From: Morchella semilibera
Taxonomy: Eukaryota; Ascomycota; Pezizomycetes; Pezizales; Morchellaceae
Direction of reading: 5' to 3'
Assembly: GCA_009192285.1 (NCBI GenBank)
Contig: CM018603.1
Coordinates: forward strand, 2,286,588 to 2,350,587
DNA length: 64,000 nucleotides
Shown: positions 10,447 to 22,679 of the stretch, piece after piece
Position numbering within the stretch: the first letter of the stretch is position 1
Layout of the letters: each line of letters opens with the position of its first letter
Position numbers and translations under genes: made by a program
The notes under the pieces: model-generated
Database searches by the model: none
Told to the model about the DNA's origin: nothing
The model's input: only the letters and a program-made list of their open reading frames with translations

Positions 10447-12268
10447 TCAGTGCCAGATATATCCCCTGCAATTTTTTGCACCGCACTTGCAGATCCACCT
10501 GGGGGTATCGCTACTCTCCTTCTCGGTGCTTAAAGACTTGTCGGCGTCAGCATAAGAAAAGGTCAACTCCTCAAAAGCAGGAATTCTCCTGCCGGTGAAA
10601 AGCCCAAGGTTGTAGATCCTTCGCTCAGAAGGGTCGTTGAGAACTGCATAGGTTTGGAGATTTGGGTCACAGGAGTGGTTGATAAATCTGGCGATACTAC
10701 CACAGTTCTCACCGTCGATGGTGAATTTTCCTTCGGCCTCGAGCTGGTGGTGATGCTCCGCCGTATCAGAGAATTTATCAAGGTCAAAGAGATAAGAGAC
10801 GCCTTTGGCATCGGCCGCATCAGCACGCCTAACGGCCTCCTCCTCCCCGATGACCTCGCCAAGGTATAAATCGATAAATGTTCCGCGCGGAAGGGCTACG
10901 GGGCAGCGCAATCCTTCATACGAGATTAGCACGCTATACCAACAAGAAAATTTAGGAGACCCACCCCATCCTTTGGTCCTGGTACGAAATAACTGCAGCT
11001 CAACTTGTCTACCGCGTTCTACAACTCTATTGCCACATTCAATCGTGCAAGAACATTTAGCATTGCACTCGTAAATGACTTGCTGGTTATCAAGGCCAGC
11101 TTTGATCAAACCGTTCTTGTAGGCAAACTGCTGGGGAATCTGATCCTTCACGCAGTCACAAACAGTCGGGTCTGTACACCCAGACGCAGGACAAGAACAG
11201 CCAAACAAAAAGTCAGAATCCTTGGCAGGAACACCTTCAGCTAGGCGTAATTCCTGAATCAACTCGAAATCTAACGGCGGCGAGTGTTCACCGTCCCCAG
11301 TGGTATTGATTAAAGTGACTCGTGGACCAGGTAGTTGATTGAGTTTTTCCTGGAACTTCCTCGTGTCGGGGTGGTCAGGAGTGGTCAATTGAGATATTGA
11401 ATTCCGTCTTTTGGACTAAGGGCGGTTAGATAGTTGCAGGAAAGTGTCTAAAAAATAGAAAGAAAAAAATAGAGAGAAATAGAAATAAACAAGAGGGAAG
11501 AAAGGTATCGACGCACGAAGAGTTTTTTCAAATATGACAATGAAAAGAGGTGAACTTACTGTTTTGTTTTGTAAAATTTCGATCTGGGAACCTTTGGTAA
11601 TTGCGCCTTCAGTCAAACCCTCGATGGAACCAGTATTGTCGACTTCAACTGCGGCCTTGACTTTTTTGGCCGTCTTTAGAGGACTCGGGGGTGATAAACT
11701 ACGTTTGCGGGTCCTTTTCTCGGACAAGATTCTGTGGCGGATTAGAAAGCGAAAGATTCTAGGATAGGGGTGTTGGTCGTACCTAGACCTAGTCTTACTA
11801 CGCCATTCCCTAAGAATCCTCTCACAACCTGTCAGGTTGGTTTTCGGTTCCCAAGTTGTTGTGTCATAACCCTTCCACTCAATCTCGTAGAACTGCAAGC
11901 AGGTTAGTCGAGAACACGATAGTTGCATAACGTGGTCCCCAATATCACTATAACAGATACTTTGATATACCCAAGGGGCACCAGGGCGGTTTGGGTGATC
12001 CCCATCCGATCTGACATGGTGCGCTAGTGATTTGTAAGAAGAGAAGCGAAGCCTTGTACATACAATTTGAGACTTGCAAGTTTTCTCAGCAACAACTCTG
12101 ACTACCTAGAGGAAAGTTAAAACCATAGTTTCAGATTGAAATTTCAATACAGACCTCGAATTCCTGTTCCATGCCAGGACATATGTTTTCCGAGCGGGTT
12201 GTAGCCGCATGGGCGACTGTTGGTGAAGAGATCTTCTTTCCAAAAGCCTTGGAACTATTGCCTGTCAT
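10447..12268 (-). CDS. clr4: Clr4/SUV39-type histone H3K9 methyltransferase
   Basis: Nuclear enzyme that methylates lysine 9 of histone H3 and nucleates heterochromatin. Inferred exons on the minus strand are 12268-12155, 12105-12064, 11892-11783, 11731-11560, 11415-10965 and 10913-10447; total 452 codons with stop, near the size of S. pombe Clr4. An N-terminal chromodomain is split over exons 1-3 (EQEFEVVRVVAEK, then FYEIEWKGYDTTTWEPKTNL and CERILREWR). A basic and Ser-rich linker (KRTRKRSLSPPSPLKTAKK) follows. The pre-SET cysteine cluster is FLFGCSCPASGC..CDCVKD and YECNAKCSCTIECGNR. The SET domain carries GWGLRCPVALPRGTFI, CGSIARFINHSCDPN (about residues 366-381) and EELTFSYAD. The post-SET is CKCGAKNCRGYIW. 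The 51-bp intron 10964-10914 is a multiple of three, so unspliced reading does not break. Neurospora DIM-5 lacks the chromodomain, so Clr4 is the better name. Confidence 0.93.
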
Positions 12269-13095
12269 TATATCTCTATAGGGGATTTATGGATATTTAG
12301 TATTCATCTTTGCTATAAAGTAGAAGGTATTGATGGAGAAAAGAACCCTTATACTAATAGAGTCCCTTCAGGGTAAATCAGAATGTATTCAATGTTTTGA
12401 TTGAATAGAGTACAATTTAGTTGCTTGAGAGTATGAAAAATAAAAAGAAAGAAAGAAGTGGGTCAAATAGCCAATAAAGCTCACCAATATAGTTTCAAGA
12501 TTGTTTCTTGCTAGAATTGAGAAGTTTTTTAGAACCTCAAGCTGCTAAATTAATACAAAGGGTTGTTGTGAAAGTTGGTAGGTAGATGTTATTGGAAAGA
12601 GTACAAAGAATAGTGGTTCATTTGGGTATTTTATACTTGGGATAAAGTAGGGTAACTGAGAGAAATTACATAATCTAATTATATTAGGCAGAAAGATATG
12701 GTTCATTCATAAATTTTTTAATTATTTAATTTTTTCTCTCTTTGGTTTATACTACACAATTGTATTTTATTGCTTACCAGCCATAAAGAGTGAAAGTTTT
12801 ACTTTAGTGAAAATTCAAATATATTTACATGTAGTTTTTCACTGATTCTAATTATTTATATACAAATAAATAAAATTAAAAGCCTGAAAGCTAATGGCTT
12901 GTGGTAATTATAAATATCAATACCTGTCAAATCTTGTTGTATACTACATGTATATTTTATATATCATCAAAATGTAAGTTATTTTTTTTTCCTTGGAGGC
13001 TTCTGCGCGATTATTAAAATCCATGTAGCTTTTCAAGTTAGGAATTACATGTATCTACCTACTTAACGTGTACTAACCGAAATTTCCAGTCAAGT
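12269..13095. other. AT-rich intergenic region upstream of the Clr4-like gene
   Basis: Promoter side of the Clr4-like gene. It is strongly AT-rich, especially 12400-13010, with several ACATGTA words (near 12830, 12945, 13050). No coding sequence is recognised. Confidence 0.45.
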
Positions 13096-13201
13096 AGACT
13101 CACTTATGGGGCCGAACGTGGGGGAATGCCGAGTTACACTCAAACTCGACGTTGCAACCAGTATTCCCCCATGTTCGGCATACCTCCATAAGTGAGTCTA
13201 G
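13096..13201. repeat. Foldback hairpin, about 35-bp arms
   Basis: TAGACTCACTTATGG at the left pairs with CCATAAGTGAGTCTA at the right; further in, CCGAACGTGGGGGAAT pairs imperfectly with ATTCCCCCATGTTCGG. The loop is about 33 bases. TA occurs at both outer ends, consistent with a TA-target insertion. It lies in the 3' flank of the sphingoid base kinase. Confidence 0.7.
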
Positions 13202-13361
13202 ATGAAGCTAGCCGATATCCCGAAGAGCAGATAGCTTGTTGCAATGACCAATCCAATATTACGATTACTCAATCAGTGCTCATTTTGATTGATATATTTA
13301 TTAAACGCTAAATAAACTTGCGCCCTAAAATCTCTAAGTTTATGTATAATAGACAAACGGG

Positions 13362-15100
13362 TCAAACTCCAGGAGCTTCATAGCTATCTCCCTTTGCTAG
13401 GACTGTCCCAAGACCTGGGTGTACTTCAACTTGAAATGGGGCGAAGTCCACGCGTTCCCCGTCAATACTGACATATTCTTCTGTTACGCCTTCGCGTTTG
13501 TGTGGAGTGATACGGTACGCTGTAATTTTCTTGTAGTTGACCTGATCCAGATTGAAATGATGGCCCTTTTCGACAGCAAGGAGGACTTTGGTAGCAGATA
13601 GACGGGAGAGCGTTCCGGGGATAGTTATGACGTCTAAAAGACCATCGCGGGGGCAGGAGGCTGGGAAGAAATTGGCACCGGCTGACATCCACGCCATCTA
13701 TGAGTATTAATATTAGCTGCAGGGATAGATTCCTGTGCAGAGAGTTGGCTTACATTCCCTGCATAGAAAATGCCCATCTCTGGATGATGTACTGTTTCCC
13801 AATCATCTGGTAATGGGTCATTTATCGTCCCATATTTTAGGTCTGGTAATTGACTTTCGCCAATAATCTCTTGTTCGATGAGACCCTTAACACCCTCAGC
13901 AGCGCGGTAATGATCTCTGATGGAATCCTTGCCTTCGATTGCCGTTTTTATCGATATGTCGCATGGGTAAACAGTTTGCCTAGATATACGTTGCAGCAAT
14001 CCGACTGTAAACCTTGCATCGCCCATCCACCGGAGATGCTCGGTTCCAAGATCGACTTCAGCGATCATACCAACTGATTGAGAGAGGAAAGATATCAGCC
14101 GGCTCTCTCCTTGGGTAATAGAAAGCAGATCAATAGATCTGCGTTTGCCCTTAATAATTGCAACAGTTGCCAAACTCGGGCTACCGGTACCGGTGAGGTT
14201 CAAGCACATTGCATTTCCGGAGCCTCCAGGCAACTGGCAGACGGCGATCTTTTTCAGAGCTTGTATTGCATCGTTCCTTTTTGCGAGGCCATTGAAAACT
14301 TCGTGTGGGACCCCATCACCGGAACAACATATGATTCCGTCAAAGGAATCAATGTCCAAATTTTCTGCAATGTGTACCGCATGTTTGTAATGGGTTGTAT
14401 GCTCAATATCGAGTTCGCAGCGAGCAGCTTCAAGTAAAGCTCTTGACTGCTTGTTGAACATGTTTACTGCCTGTCCGGAGCCACCAAAAGGGTTGATAAT
14501 GACTTTGAAACGCTTGCGTGCAACAGAATCTAGGTCATGTCAGCATGTGGGGTTTACAGCGTTTTGTGGATCGAACCCTCATATGCCCTCTCTAGAAGAT
14601 GCAATATCCATCTCTCAACAGATTCAAGTGGGGCAGGTTGAAACGGATATGTTAGGCTACTGGGGCGGACTAAAGAACTTGATATCGATTCGGCAAAATT
14701 AAGAGTTATGGCAGTTGCGCCGACATCCGCCCATAGAATATCGTTCAGCGCGATAGTACGTTTACGGCTGTTAGCTATCGGTGCGTTAGTAAAGGGCGCT
14801 GGCAACAATGCGCCTTCTCGTTTGTATAGGCAGCGTTACGAACCCGGAGACCAGGCACTGCAGCATGAGCGAGATGGTTTTTTGACGTTTTCATCTGGTT
14901 GGTTAATGTTAGTCGAACGTGTGGAACGTGCAGGCGTCAGATTACATACCAAAAATAATCAAAGAGTCCTTGGTTACTGTGAGGGATAGTAGCTTGCTGA
15001 GAGTTATGGTATTACCAAGTGGAAACTCGGAGTCAGGGACTACGCTACTGTGGAGAGATGCGGATCTTAGGGCAGCCGGCATCAACTGTCTTGAAGACAT
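13362..15100 (-). CDS. Sphingoid long-chain-base kinase (Lcb4/Lcb5, DAGK catalytic domain)
   Basis: Lipid kinase that phosphorylates sphingoid bases such as phytosphingosine to the 1-phosphate, at membranes. Inferred exons on the minus strand are 15100-14950, 14774-14577, 14529-13754 and 13697-13362; total 487 codons with stop. The catalytic domain has RFKVIINPFGGSGQA, the nucleotide loop CCSGDGVPHEVFNGL and LPGGSGNAMCLNL. Downstream are RSIDLLSITQ, DLGTEHLRWMGDARFTVG and, across the last intron, IFYAGNMAWMSAGANFFP, as in Lcb kinases. The protein ends with VDFAPFQVEVHPGLGTVL, the family's C-terminal strand block. The start at 15100 (MSSRQLMPAALRS) is the nearest ATG before the conserved LTVTKDSLIIF segment; an upstream ATG in the same frame at 15268 is less likely. 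Introns are 175, 47 and 56 bp. The gene looks intact. Confidence 0.92.
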
Positions 15101-16138
15101 TGGAGATTCCGGTGGTTGTAGAGGTTGAAGGGAGGTGTGCGTAGAGGAAGAAAGAAACAAGCCAAGTAACTGTAGGGGCTGGCATGAATGGGACCTGCAG
15201 GTGTTGATCAAAGCCCCCCAGCGAATCGGCAGCCATAAAAGCAAACTTGTATGCTCGAAAAGTCCCACACCGGGAAGAGATGCAACCGGTAGGCCAAGAC
15301 ATCGAGTGATATCCCATGAACCTTCCCCAAGTTCAGGGCAGGTGTAGAATCAACCACCCTACAGCCACATATGTTGATATATAGTTCTAGGGCCTAGATT
15401 TAGTGAAGAATCTGAATTTTGGGTCCCTTCTTTGCGAGAGAGAAAACCGAGCATACAGCAAGACTATTTGCCAATATTATAAGGGGTAGGCTATAGCAGC
15501 AGGGCATCAGCAAGACTTCATTTGTCTCCTGATGTCTCCTGAGCCTCAGGAGACTCAAAAGATATCCAGGAGTCTCAGGAGACTCTCAGGAGACTTGGGA
15601 GACTGTTGGGAGACTGCAGTCATAAGTTGAGTTTGCTGATGAGGGTCTCACTTCAAAGTTGAAGTGCGTTCAGGTCCAGGGAGCTATGTATAACGGAGCC
15701 AAATCAAACCATCTGGGGTATGAGTACACATGGGGCCCGTTATATGCGAAGAGTCATTAGAAGCCAGTTGGTATAAGTGGAAGGAAAGTTACCACAGCTA
15801 AGTTCGCTACCTGCTGTGAGGATACGGACCTCAACTATTAAGGGATCACCCTCGACTACCCTACCGAGTAGTACAACGCAGAGCTCAAAGTTCCCAGGGA
15901 CCATGGCTAAGGCCATCGGGTAGGAGTCTCCTCAGTCGGCATTGTGCAAGTATCTCAGTGGCCAGAGGCAGCCTTGCGAGTCTGGGTCTCGGGAGTGCAT
16001 ACGTCTCCCCGTAAAGGAGAATTCGTTAGGCAGAGTAAACGATCACAGGAAACAAAAGTTCAGAAGAGAAAAAACCCTCTCCCCAAATGGGAAAAGGTAA
16101 AAACTCAGAACTCTCATTACCAGCATCATGCGCTGGGC
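15101..16138. other. Transition from host genes to transposon island
   Basis: Apart from a 137-bp MITE (15505-15641) I recognise no gene here. It includes the promoter side of the sphingoid base kinase. Open frames are short and without motifs. Confidence 0.4.
15505..15641. mobile_element. 137-bp MITE with CATCAGCAA ends, copy 1
   Basis: Starts CATCAGCAAGACTTC and ends GTTTGCTGATG, forming a short terminal inverted repeat. The interior is made almost only of repeats of the words CTCAGGAGACT and GTCTCCTGA, so the unit is nearly self-complementary. AGGG flanks both sides (15501-15504 and 15642-15645), a possible target duplication. Two other copies lie at 46524 and 62002. Confidence 0.8.
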
Positions 16139-16490
16139 TGTGTCCCACCATCTTGGCATCGGGCCTGAGAGTTTGGTGGTCGAATCGCTGATGTAATCAA
16201 TGAAGGAATGATAAGCGAGGAGGGAATACGACAAAGTGGAGGTGTCGTCATTAGGTTCTATAGAATTCTATAGTGTGATGAATTTGTAATATAATTAGAG
16301 ACGATAGTGGTGAGAAATATGATGTATGGTTGCGATGGATTTTTATGAGTTTCTATGGATGAAGGTATGGGTCATAACGGACTGGCGGAGGAAGGCGTTA
16401 AATAACACGGAAAGACTTTTGCTTTAGTTCTTTCTTTCTTTTCTCTCTGTGTCGTCTTCCTATTATCCTGGTACATAAGAATATAAAGTC
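16139..16490 (+). mobile_element. Diverged partial LTR, chromovirus family B
   Basis: Fossil. Begins TGTCCCACCATCTTGGCAT and follows the family B LTR through the CGGACTGGCGGAGGA region and the TTCTTTCTTT tract before similarity fades. It is clearly more diverged than the LTRs of the neighbouring complete element, hence an older insertion. Confidence 0.7.
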
Positions 16491-16599
16491 AATTGGAGAG
16501 CAATGACGAGACTGAGTGAATGACGAACAAGGGTTTCAGTGTAGTGGTATTTTAGTTGTTGCGGTTGAATATTATCAGGGAGCGAGGTGAGGGCGGAAT

Positions 16600-17231
16600 T
16601 GTCCCGGCATCTTGGCATTGGTCCTGAGGGCTCGGTAGTCGAAGCGCTGTTGTGATTGTTTAGGAATGGTTAAGCGAGGAAAGGGTGTGTCAAAGGGAGG
16701 GTGTCGTCATTGGGTTCTAGGAGGTTCGATGGCGTGATGGATTTGTAATGTAAATAGCTGAGATGGTGGGGAGGAATACGAAGTGTGGATGTGACGGATT
16801 TCTGTAGGCTTCTATGAACTGATGTATGAGTTATAGTGGACTGGTGGAGGAGAAGTGTTAAATAGCGGGGTTAGATGTATTCCTTAGTTCTTTCTTTCTT
16901 TCCTCTCTGTCTTGTCTTCCTGTTATCTCGGTATATAGGAATCTATTCCTATCCCTAAACTATAGCTTCTTGTATCAAAGACTCTGTCCTCCTGAAAGAG
17001 GAAACCCATAGTACCTCTCATCGTTCTCGTTGAGGTCCATCCGGTCCTCACTCCCCCTGTCTTGCGCCCTTGTGCCATTGCCCTTGCCTTTGCCTTTGCC
17101 GGTGCCTGTGCCTGTGCCTGCCCGGTGTGGTCCCTGGCTTCGTCGGTCTCCTCGTTGTGTAGACTGTCCTCCTCGAATCCTTCTGCATCATCATTGTCAT
17201 CTTCTTTTTTCCATCGGGCTATTCCATCACA
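16600..17231 (+). repeat. 5' LTR of family B copy 1
   Basis: Starts TGTCCCGGCATCTTGG and ends ATTCCATCACA. It contains a run of CCTTTG/GGTGCCTGTGCC-type hexanucleotide repeats near 17075-17125 that produce spurious proline-rich reading frames in every B-family LTR. Fossil. Confidence 0.93.
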
Positions 17232-19020
17232 CTAAGGCGAGACCACTCTTACTCGACTGGCACAGTCTGAGTTCCTCGCACCATAGTCTATCATGACCGC
17301 TCCAGCTACCAGTGCATTTGATTATCAAAAGCTCCATACGGATCTCGAAGTGTTCTTTGTCACTCACCTTGAAGTGGACCCCGCCGCAACAGAAGAAGCG
17401 AAGCAAGCGTATGCACTCCTTCAAAGAGCGCACGGAGAGGTCTAGTAATATGCGATCGACCTCACCACTCAGCACTCTGAAACAGAACAAGGCCGGGCCA
17501 AGCTCCATAAAGAAGTCCAGGGACTACGAGCTGAGATTAAGAAGTTGGAAGAAGGAGTCAAGGGAGGCTTAGAGGAGCTCCACGACGACTTAACCAAGCC
17601 ATCTAAATCAGAGAAGCTCCCCGACCCGGGGAAGTACAGGGGTGATCGCAAGACTCTCAAGACCTTTCAAAGACAACTCCAGATTAAGCTTACGGCTAAT
17701 CTTGACCGTTTTCCCACCTTAACACAACAATTGGCATATTCTATTTCTCGACTGGAAGGACCAGCGGCGGATCAATTTTTAGCTTATATTACGGATGAAG
17801 GAATCGCTCTTGATTCCATGGCGGAGCTTTTTGAAATTTTGGATAATGCTTTTGGGGATCCCGACCGCGCCGCCACTGCTGCCCGTTATTTGAGAGAGAT
17901 TAGGCAACGCCAATGTACTTATTCCGAATACTTTGCAGAGTTCTAGCGGTATGCTGCCGACTCTGAGTTCAATGAGGTGGCCAAGATTGAATATCTTTTG
18001 GAAGGGCTTAATCAAGAACTGATGGCCCTAATGATTCAGAATGAAACTCCGGCAACTATTAAGGACTGTTCTAACGGGGCGAGGTCGGGTCAAGGACAAG
18101 CGGTATAAATATAGGACGAGGACAGGGGCAGGATTGGCTCAGGAGATACCCGAGGCGAGGCGGATTCAGGTTCAGGTTCAGGTTCGGGTCAGATTCAGGA
18201 ACGAAGCGCAACCAGGAGGGCCGAAGTCAAAGTAATATATTGCTATCAGAAAGAAGACGTTGCCTAGAGAGGCGGAAACATAGGAAAGAACCAGCCATAT
18301 ATATACAACTATTCCCCCGTACCACTGACTCATACCATAGAATCTCATAGAAACTCCCATACTCCTGTACCACCCACACTATTCCTAATAACCATACCTC
18401 TATCCCGATACTACCCCATCCTTCCTAGCGCTTACATTCTATCACCCGAGCTTCTTCCTAATGAATCATTCTACTTCCGACATCGACTGATACTATCCAA
18501 CAACCCTGTTCCGTAGACGTCTTAGCGGGAGGTGAGGTACAGAAGGCGGAACCGTGATAACTGTGGACTTCTCTTGCAACGGCTGAATAATAAACAAAGG
18601 GCATTACAAGCCAGAATAGGGAGGTTTAGATTTCAGATTCCCAGCGGGCCTGCCCGTCGTCCCTTTGCCCCTCGCCCACCTGTTGTATCAACAACATCTC
18701 CAGTCGTACGAGGACCACCCCAACCACCACCGAAGAGTGCTGCACCAGCGGCCCATCCTTCCTACACTCCCGGAGGAGCGGTTCCTATGGATTTGTCTAA
18801 TAGTTGTTGTCGCCCGGATCCGAGGGAAAGGGAAGCACGGCGTATGGAGAATCGTTGCTATTGCTGTAGAGGGGTTGGACATTTGGTTAGAGATTGTACA
18901 CTTTCGCCCTCGGGGAGGGCAGCACCTAGGATGAGGGGAGCATTCTTAGAAGCGAAGAAGGAAAAGAAGGAGGATTTCTCGTCGAATGAGGAGGAGTTAA
19001 AAGATTCATTCCTGGTCTAA
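17232..19020 (+). pseudogene. gag region of family B copy 1 (interrupted)
   Basis: Fossil. A retrotransposon gag-type domain is recognised (KLPDPGKYRGDRKTLKTFQR, then LEGPAADQFLAY), followed after the family D insertion by a proline-rich segment and a zinc knuckle CYCCRGVGHLVRDC. Broken. Confidence 0.85.
18070..18559 (-). mobile_element. Family D solo unit inside family B copy 1 gag
   Basis: A 490-bp insertion with the target duplication ACTGT at 18065-18069 and 18560-18564. The right terminus is CCGTGATA, as in the other three family D units; the left is a diverged form of TATCACGG. It contains CAGGTTCAGGTTCAGGTTC-type repeats and TATA-like words. Orientation matches the 27920 copy. It is treated as a solo LTR-like fossil. 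Confidence 0.8.
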
Positions 19021-19062
19021 GCTGCATGCATAGCCCAGGGACCTTCAAAGATTTTCTCTAAA

Positions 19063-22000
19063 GTGTCTATTTCAACGTTTTCAGTATCAGAAGGGGAGAT
19101 GGATGGGAATCAATTGATTATAGTTTGTTCTATTTCGCAAAATAAAAAATCTATTGTACCTACTTACGCCTTGATTGATACTGGAGCGTCGGGATATGCA
19201 TTTATTGATGAAGACTTTGTGCGCCGCCATGAACTAGAGATGAAGAATCTGAAGACTGAGAGGGAGATTGATGTGATTGATGGAAGGCCTATTGAATCTG
19301 GGAAGGTGACGAGGAAGGTGATGTTGGAATCGGAAATAAATAGACATGTGGAGGAATGTCCTTTCTTTGTTACAAAGCTGGGATATTATCCGATTGTGAT
19401 GGGAATACTTTGGATAAGAAAGCATGTTGTTTTGATTGATAGTGGAAGGAATGAGATTCGCTTCCAATCATCAGTATGCCTTGAACACTGCATAGCCAAC
19501 CGCAAACCTATTGTTGCTCGAGGGATTTCAACTCCACCACCAGAAAGGCCCGTTACAAATATTTCGGCAATTACTCCACGATCGTTTAAGAAACTTTCCT
19601 AGGACCCTACTGTGCAAATTTACTCGACCACCCTCTATGTTGTTAATAAAATACTGGAGATGCCTGCCAACCCTGATGGAACGATCCCAATCGATTATCA
19701 GCGCTTCCGACAATTCTTTGATGAGACCAATGCATCTAGATTGCCACCACATCGTCCCTATAATCATGAAATAAAGCTACAGGAAGGGACAGTACCACCC
19801 TTTGGCCCCATGTATAGTATATTATGGGAGGAATTGAAGGCATTAAGAGATTATTTGGCCGACAATGTGAAGAAAAGATTTCTTCGGTTCAGGAACTCTC
19901 CAGCTGGGGCTCCTGTCTTATTTGTAAAGAAAGCTGACGGATCTCTTCGCTGATGCGTGGACTATCGGAAGCTAAATGCTATTACAGTTAAAGATCGATA
20001 TCCTCTTCCCTTACACCAGGAACGATGGCCAACCTAGCACGGGCTAATTGTTTTACCAAGCTGGGCCTACGGTGGGGTTATAATCAGATTAGGATTAAGG
20101 AGGGGGATGAGTGGAAGACAGCTTTTAGAACTTGGTATGAGCACTGGGAATATTTGGTAATGCCTTTTGGGTTGACGAATGCTCCTGCTACTTTCCAACG
20201 CTGGATCAATGATATCCTTCGGCCCTTCCTAGATCGCTGTGCGACGGGTTATTTGGATGATATTCTTATCTATTCCGAGACATTGGAACAGCATCAACAG
20301 GATGTACGTCAAGTGCTAGAAGCCCTGGAGGACAATGAGGTTCACCTGAAGCCCGAGAAGTGTGAATTTAGTGTACAGGAGACTAAATATTTGGGCATGA
20401 TTTTAACTCCTGAAGGAATGAAGATGGATCCTGCCAAGGCACAGACTATTATGGATTGGGGGGCACCGAGGACAGTGAAGGAGGTTCAGGAATTTCTTGG
20501 GTTTGCCAATTTCTATCGACGCTTTATCTACGCTTATTCCCGAGTGGCTCGGCCATTGACCGCTTTAACGAAAAAATATGTACGATTTGAGTGGACCCAA
20601 AAGGTTTAACAAGCCTTTCAGAAACTTAAGACTGCCTTCACCACCGCTCCCATATTGATGCACCCTGATCCCGAGAAAGAATTTATTGTGGAAACCGATG
20701 CGTCAGATTACGTGTCGGCAGGGATATTATCACAACGAGATGATGAAGGAATACTTCACCCAGTTGCCTTCTTCTCTAAGACACATTCGCCTGCGGAATG
20801 TAATGATGAGATTTATGACAAGGAGTTGTTGGCCATTATTCAATGCTTTGAGGAATGGAGACCTCATCTGGAGACAGCTTAATTCCAAGTAAAAGTACTT
20901 ATAGATTATCGCAATCTCGACTACTTTATGTCAACCAATCTGCTGAATTGGCGACAAACCCGATGGGCAGAGTTCTTGTCTCGATTTAATTTTGTGATTC
21001 AGTATAGGCCAGGAAAGCAGGGAAGGAAGGTTGATATTCTGACCAGAAGGCCTAAGGATTTACCAAAGGAAGGGGACGAGAGATTGGAACAACAAAGTCG
21101 AGTGGTTTTGAAGAAGGAGAATTTGGACTCAAAGATAGGTTTGTTAGCGGGCTCTTTGTCAAATGAATCTGCTGAAGGATCATCTCCTGTACTTGATTTG
21201 TTTAACAAAGCTTACCAGAGTGATAGCTTCCCAAGCAAAATTCTTTCTATGATCCGAGACGGCATCCGACAATCAAAAGAGATCACCCTGGCTGAGTGCA
21301 AGGAGAATGAAGATGGGTTATTGCTTTATCGGAATACGCTCTATGTTCCCAATTACGATGAACTGAAGCTTTATTTGTTACGGGAATATCATGATAAACC
21401 TTCAGCTGGACATCCTGGCAGATCAATAACGCTCAAACTTTTGAGTCGAGAATATTATTGGCCGACTATGCGAAAATATACCGACCGCTATATCCAAAAT
21501 TGCCATACTTGCCGGCGGAGCAAAACAAATCATAATCCTCTTCAAGGAGCTCTGCGACTGCTACTAGTATCCAAGAGACCTTGAACGGATATTATCATGG
21601 ATTTTGTAAGCAGACTCCCAGAGATCAATGAGTTTAATGCCATACTGGTGGTAGTGGACCGTTCAACAAAGATGAAGTATTTGATTCCTACAACAAAGAA
21701 TGTTAATGCCAGGGATCTGTCTCGTCTATACCTTGAGCACGTATGGAAGTTACATGGGCTACCAGAGACTATTGTTTCAGACCGAGGGACACAGTTTACT
21801 GCTGTGTTTTGAAAGACTCTTTGTGACTGTCTAGAAATTGCTCTCCGATATTCCACCGCCTTTCATCCACAAACCGATGGGCAAACAGAAAGGACCAATA
21901 CAATTGTGGAACAATACCTCTGCAGCTATGTATCATATCAACAGGATAACTGGGCTGATTTTCTTCCCCTTGTCAAGTTTGCTACGAATAATCACATCTC

Positions 22001-22658
22001 CGAAACTACTAACATGTCCCCCTTCCAGGCCAACTATGGGAGACATCCGAGAATGACATTTGGACTATTGCAACATGGGCAGACGGTGAATGAGAATCAG
22101 CCTAATAGATTGGCACGGGAAATATCCCAGGTCTTTGATTTTTTGAAAAGCGAGATGTTCAGGGCTCAGAAAATACAGGAGGAAATGGCCAATCTACATC
22201 GTACCCCAGCACCTCGATATTTGGTCGGCGATTCTGTCTGGCTCTCTACTCGAAATATTGAAACAAAACGACCCTCAAAGAAACTCAATTGGAAGCAGAT
22301 CGGGCCCTACCTAGTTAAACGAATTGTGAGCCCCTATGCTTACGAACTGGAATTACCTGCCTGAATGAAAATGCATCCGGTATTTCATGTTTCGCTACTA
22401 TCACCAGCGGTTATCGATCCAGTTCCAGGGCAAATTGTTGAACCCCCCCCACCCGTGGAAGTTGAAGGAGAAACTGAATGGGAAGTGGCCGAGATATTGG
22501 AATTGAGGAAGAGAGAACAATGGGTGGAGTACTTGGTTAAATATGTTAGATATGAAGAACCTTCCTGGCAACCTTCAAGCGATCTTGAACATAGTCCTGA
22601 CCTTCGAAGAGCATTTCACGATCAATACCCTTCGAAACCTCAGCCTATCAGGAGCTAG
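19063..22658 (+). pseudogene. pol region of family B copy 1: PR, RT, RNase H, IN, chromodomain
   Basis: Fossil. Recognised parts: aspartic protease with ALIDTGASGYAFI (about 19170); reverse transcriptase with [11 protein letters not shown] and the YLDDILIYS active site (about 20170-20280); RNase H with VETDASDY (about 20690); integrase with a GHPG..H..C..C zinc-binding block (about 21410-21520) and the catalytic region through 22360; and a terminal chromodomain (WEVAEILELRK..EYLVKYVRYEEPSWQP, about 22480-22580). Several breaks. Confidence 0.92.
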
Positions 22659-22679
22659 GCCCTAGGAGGAGACCTGATC

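Noticed and set aside
15515-15640. CRISPR-like direct repeats in the CAGGAGACT arrays
   Set aside because: Repeats are short, overlapping and inverted, with no unique spacers; they are the interior of a MITE in a eukaryote.
17030-17296. Proline/leucine-repeat open frames in LTRs (17030, 23151, 36073, 39513, 49090, 50781)
   Set aside because: They come from the CCTTTG/GGTGCCTGTGCC repeats inside each family B LTR and recur in every copy; not genes.
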